Positions 5,079 through 6,763 of a DNA stretch of 6,763 bases are shown here, in pieces. Position 1 is the stretch's first letter. Each line of letters starts with the position of its first letter. Location: contig JAHEDB010000119.1 of assembly GCA_024641465.1 (NCBI GenBank), positions 1 through 6,763 of the forward strand. Reading direction: 5' to 3'. The notes beneath the pieces are model-generated. The model made no database searches and was not told the origin of the DNA. It saw nothing but the letters and a program-made list of their open reading frames with translations. Both the position numbers and the translations under genes were made by a program. This DNA is from Chromatiales bacterium. Lineage in GTDB: Bacteria > Pseudomonadota > Gammaproteobacteria > UBA6429 > Thiohalophilaceae.

Positions 5079-5183
5079 ATTAACGATTTTGCCATCGGCC
5101 GTCTCTCCAGGGTCGGTTCTGTTTTGATGATTTCATTGTGACTTAAGTAGGTGCGTGCTTTTGGTGCGTGGGACGCACCCTAC
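5079..5183 (+). repeat. Perfect 105-bp direct repeat, copy 2
   Basis: Identical to 3972-4076. With copy 1 it encloses composite repeat B and the DUF4160/DUF2442 operon, so recombination between the two copies would remove 1107 bp and leave one copy. Unlike copy 1, it is not followed by the rest of the composite repeat. Confidence 0.95.
5163..5179 (-). repeat. REP-like hairpin 5
   Basis: Perfect copy of the GGTGCGT-GGG-ACGCACC hairpin with the GTAG head on the minus strand, at the right end of the 105-bp repeat and just upstream of the cbbQ-like gene. Confidence 0.7.
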
Positions 5184-5201
5184 GTGGTGTAATCCACCCC
5201 T

Positions 5202-5230
5202 TTGTGATCCCCCTCCCTTTGCGCCATAAT
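5202..5230 (+). promoter_or_regulatory. Possible sigma-70 promoter of the cbbQ-like gene
   Basis: TTGTGA (5202-5207) and CATAAT (5225-5230) are 17 bp apart and match four and five of six consensus bases. A start near 5237 leaves a leader of about 30 bases that contains the ribosome site. Confidence 0.4.
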
Positions 5231-5268
5231 ACCCCAGTCCCTCACTACGCTATATATAAGGAATACCC

Positions 5269-6081
5269 ATGTCTGCCGCTGCCCTCAAAACCCAGGAATA
5301 TTTCATCAAGGATGAGCCCTATTACGAACCCATCGGTGATGAGATCGAGGTGTTTCAGGCCGCTTATGCGCAGAAGCTGCCGATTTTACTCAAGGGCCCG
5401 ACCGGTTGCGGTAAGACCCGGTTCATGGAGCACATGGCGTGGAAGCTGAAGAAACCGTTGATTACCGTGTCATGTCACGATGACCTGACGGCCTCGGATC
5501 TGGTGGGGCGCTATCTGGTGAAGGGTGGTGAAACGGTGTGGATCGACGGGCCGCTGGCCAGTGCGGTGCGGGCCGGGGCGATCTGTTATCTGGATGAGAT
5601 CGTCGAGGCGCGCAAGGACACCATGGTGGTGATCCACCCGCTGGCTGATGATCGGCGGGTGTTGCCGATTGAAAAACTTGGCGAGATAGTCGAGGCGGAT
5701 GCGAACTTCTGTCTGGCCATCTCTTATAACCCCGGTTATCAGAGCGTATTGAAGGATCTGAAACAGAGCACCCGCCAGCGCTTTGTGGCGCTGGAATTTG
5801 ACTATCCCTCGGCGGAACTGGAAACCAATATTGTTGCCCGCGAAACCGGCGTGGCGCACGAACTGGCGGCCAAGCTGGTGAAGTTCGCCGGTATGACCCG
5901 CAACCTCAAGGGCAGCGGGCTGGATGAAGGGGCGAGTACCCGTTTGCTGGTGCATGCCGCCAAGTTGATCAGCGCCGGTATCTCCCCGGTCACCGCCTGT
6001 CATACCGCGATTGCGCAGGCCTTGACGGACGATCAGGAAATGCTGGTGGCGGTGAACGAGTTGAGTTCGTCGTTGTTTTAA
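5269..6081 (+). CDS. cbbQ: CbbQ/NirQ/NorQ-family AAA+ ATPase (MoxR-like)
   Basis: The full-length 270-residue protein is a typical CbbQ/NorQ. It has Walker A GPTGCGKT (43-50), Walker B AICYLDE (104-110, D109 and E110), a sensor-1 Asn in ISYNPGYQ (N154), an arginine-finger region QSTRQRF (166-172) and GASTRLL (221-227). In this family the ATPase works with a von Willebrand factor A partner. CbbQ-CbbO remodels inhibited Rubisco, and NorQ-NorD or NirQ activates nitric oxide or nitrite reductase. The sequence alone does not separate CbbQ from NorQ firmly; the overall look favours CbbQ. AAGGA (5258-5262) lies six bases before the ATG. Unusually, no cbbO/norD gene follows: the next gene is convergent. 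The upstream side is the repeat mosaic, so any operon partners may have been split off. The third positions are GC-rich, unlike the neighbours to the left. Confidence 0.88.
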   Translation: MSAAALKTQEYFIKDEPYYEPIGDEIEVFQAAYAQKLPILLKGPTGCGKTRFMEHMAWKLKKPLITVSCHDDLTASDLVGRYLVKGGETVWIDGPLASAVRAGAICYLDEIVEARKDTMVVIHPLADDRRVLPIEKLGEIVEADANFCLAISYNPGYQSVLKDLKQSTRQRFVALEFDYPSAELETNIVARETGVAHELAAKLVKFAGMTRNLKGSGLDEGASTRLLVHAAKLISAGISPVTACHTAIAQALTDDQEMLVAVNELSSSLF

Positions 6082-6098
6082 CAGAAAAAAATTAACGT

Positions 6099-6164
6099 CT
6101 CACCACGAAGGCTCGAAGACACGAAGAAAAAAAGATCTCACCACCAAGGCGCCAAGACACCAAG
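6099..6164. repeat. Two tandem 28-bp repeats of the CACGAAG / CACCAAG type
   Basis: Copies at 6099-6126 and 6137-6164 (period 38) share most positions, with G/C exchanges such as CACGAAG against CACCAAG. This is a simple intergenic repeat type common in proteobacteria. Confidence 0.6.
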
Positions 6165-6335
6165 AAAACATTTACTTTTGGGTAAGCGATCGAAACGAAG
6201 GATGTTCATATCTGTGAGTTCTATTAGGGCGCTTCTGATTAATTCGTTTGCCGTCATTCCGGCGAATTAATCAGATCTTCCTTAGATGAATAGTTAAATT
6301 TGGATCTGTTCCTTGGTGTCTTGGCGCCTTGGTGG
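6141..6335. repeat. Long-range inverted repeat enclosing a strong hairpin between convergent genes
   Basis: The 24-bp arm at 6141-6164 is exactly complementary to 6312-6335, with 147 bp between them. Inside, CTGATTAATTCG (6235-6246) pairs with CGAATTAATCAG (6263-6274), and GCCG (6250-6253) with CGGC (6260-6263). The whole has the shape of a small non-autonomous element, or a two-way transcription stop for the convergent genes. Confidence 0.55.
6235..6274. terminator. Hairpin, possible bidirectional terminator between cbbQ and traF
   Basis: A 12-bp AT-rich stem is topped by a 4-bp GC stem (GCCG-TCATTC-CGGC). There is no T-tract on either side, so termination is inferred mainly from its place between two convergent genes. 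The GCCGTCATTCCGGCGAA core looks like a widespread intergenic repeat. Confidence 0.35.
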
Positions 6336-6351
6336 TGGATGTTTTAAATTT

Positions 6352-6763
6352 TTAAAAATTAAACCCAAACATCAAACTCGCCGCGCGTTGTTGGTAGTTC
6401 TGTGAATAGGCGAGGTCGAAGTACACGGTCCTGGTGTTGATCCCCAGCCCGCCGGAGAACACGCCGTCTTCCTTTGGCCCGCTGTGGGCGACGGTATCGC
6501 GGTAGCCGAGACGATAACGCAACATGCCCTGTTTGAGTTCGGTGCCTAACAAAATATATTGCGCCGCGTTGCCGGGGTAGACGCCGTCGTTGGGTTGCAG
6601 GTCGAGGTCGACGGTGTAGGTGATGAGTGGGGTGAGATGCGCCACGCCCATGCGCCATTGCGGTTTGATCACGACCTCCTGGCCGGTGGCGGTGGGGTAG
6701 GCGCGCTCTAGCATGTTTTTGACGACCAGGCCGATGCGCCAATCATAGCTGATCTTTTTCAGC
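6352..6763 (-). CDS. TraF_2-type conjugal-transfer/outer-membrane beta-barrel protein, C-terminal part (runs off the right edge)
   Basis: The frame is open from the right edge to the TAA at 6354-6352, giving 136 codons plus one base. The ATG at 6714 is internal: the upstream codons read KKISYDWRIGLVVKNM and belong to the same protein. Alternating hydrophobic/polar strands (PQWRMGVAHLT, TYTVDLDLQPND, LRYRLGYRD, GLGINTRTVYFDLAYSQN) and a terminal Phe (MFGFNF) mark an outer-membrane beta barrel. The RIGLVVKN, PQWRMGVA and VDLDLQPN pattern fits the family annotated as conjugal transfer protein TraF (TraF_2). These are often chromosomal and not clearly tied to conjugation. The N-terminal signal peptide would lie outside the window. 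Another barrel of the same fold is possible. Confidence 0.68.
   Translation of the reverse strand, partial: LKKISYDWRIGLVVKNMLERAYPTATGQEVVIKPQWRMGVAHLTPLITYTVDLDLQPNDGVYPGNAAQYILLGTELKQGMLRYRLGYRDTVAHSGPKEDGVFSGGLGINTRTVYFDLAYSQNYQQRAASLMFGFNF

Noticed and set aside
2254..5183. CRISPR array
   Set aside because: The repeats are too long, too few and irregularly spaced, and they enclose whole genes; there are no cas genes.
5470..6003. Minus-strand frame of 177 codons
   Set aside because: It is antisense to the cbbQ-like gene, which has intact Walker motifs; the minus-strand product resembles nothing known.

Overview
The window looks like an accessory, repeat-rich stretch of a proteobacterial chromosome, most likely a gammaproteobacterium (a betaproteobacterium is possible). 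The clues are a CbbQ/NorQ-type AAA+ ATPase typical of autotrophs and denitrifiers, an exosortase-sorted (PEP-CTERM-like) secreted protein with a sigma-54 promoter, a TraF_2-type outer-membrane protein, and REP-like hairpins with a GTAG head. Base composition shifts from AT-rich on the left (recombinases, DUF genes) to GC-richer on the right (cbbQ).

Left part (1-2231): two divergent tyrosine recombinases. The minus-strand one (1-500, cut by the window edge) resembles the accessory recombinase of IS91-like elements. The plus-strand one (753-2231) is an integron-integrase-like protein with the IntI-specific insertion and an extra N-terminal domain. Its last ~20 codons are replaced by a dispersed repeat, so the nucleophilic tyrosine is missing and it is probably inactive.

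Middle part (2055-5183): a mosaic of direct repeats around two cargo modules. A 150-bp repeat occurs three times (2055-2204, 2351-2500, 4151-4300). Each copy starts with the same 13-codon recombinase tail and continues into hairpin-rich sequence. Two copies belong to a ~247-bp composite unit (2254-2500 and 4054-4300) that also carries two REP-like hairpins. These units bracket the PEP-CTERM-like gene (2894-3622), which has its own sigma-54 promoter and a strong terminator. A perfect 105-bp direct repeat (3972-4076 and 5079-5183) brackets a second module, a DUF4160/DUF2442 gene pair on the minus strand (4402-4945). The modules could be lost or gained by recombination between repeats.

Right part (5184-6763): an apparently conventional gene, cbbQ/norQ-like (5269-6081), with its own likely promoter but no cbbO/norD partner after it. 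It converges on the 3' end of a traF_2-type gene on the minus strand (6352 to the edge). The gap between them holds nested inverted and tandem repeats.

The most interesting point is the link between the damaged integron-integrase and the repeats that carry a copy of its tail: a repeat-bounded cargo array beside a recombinase that has lost its catalytic residue.
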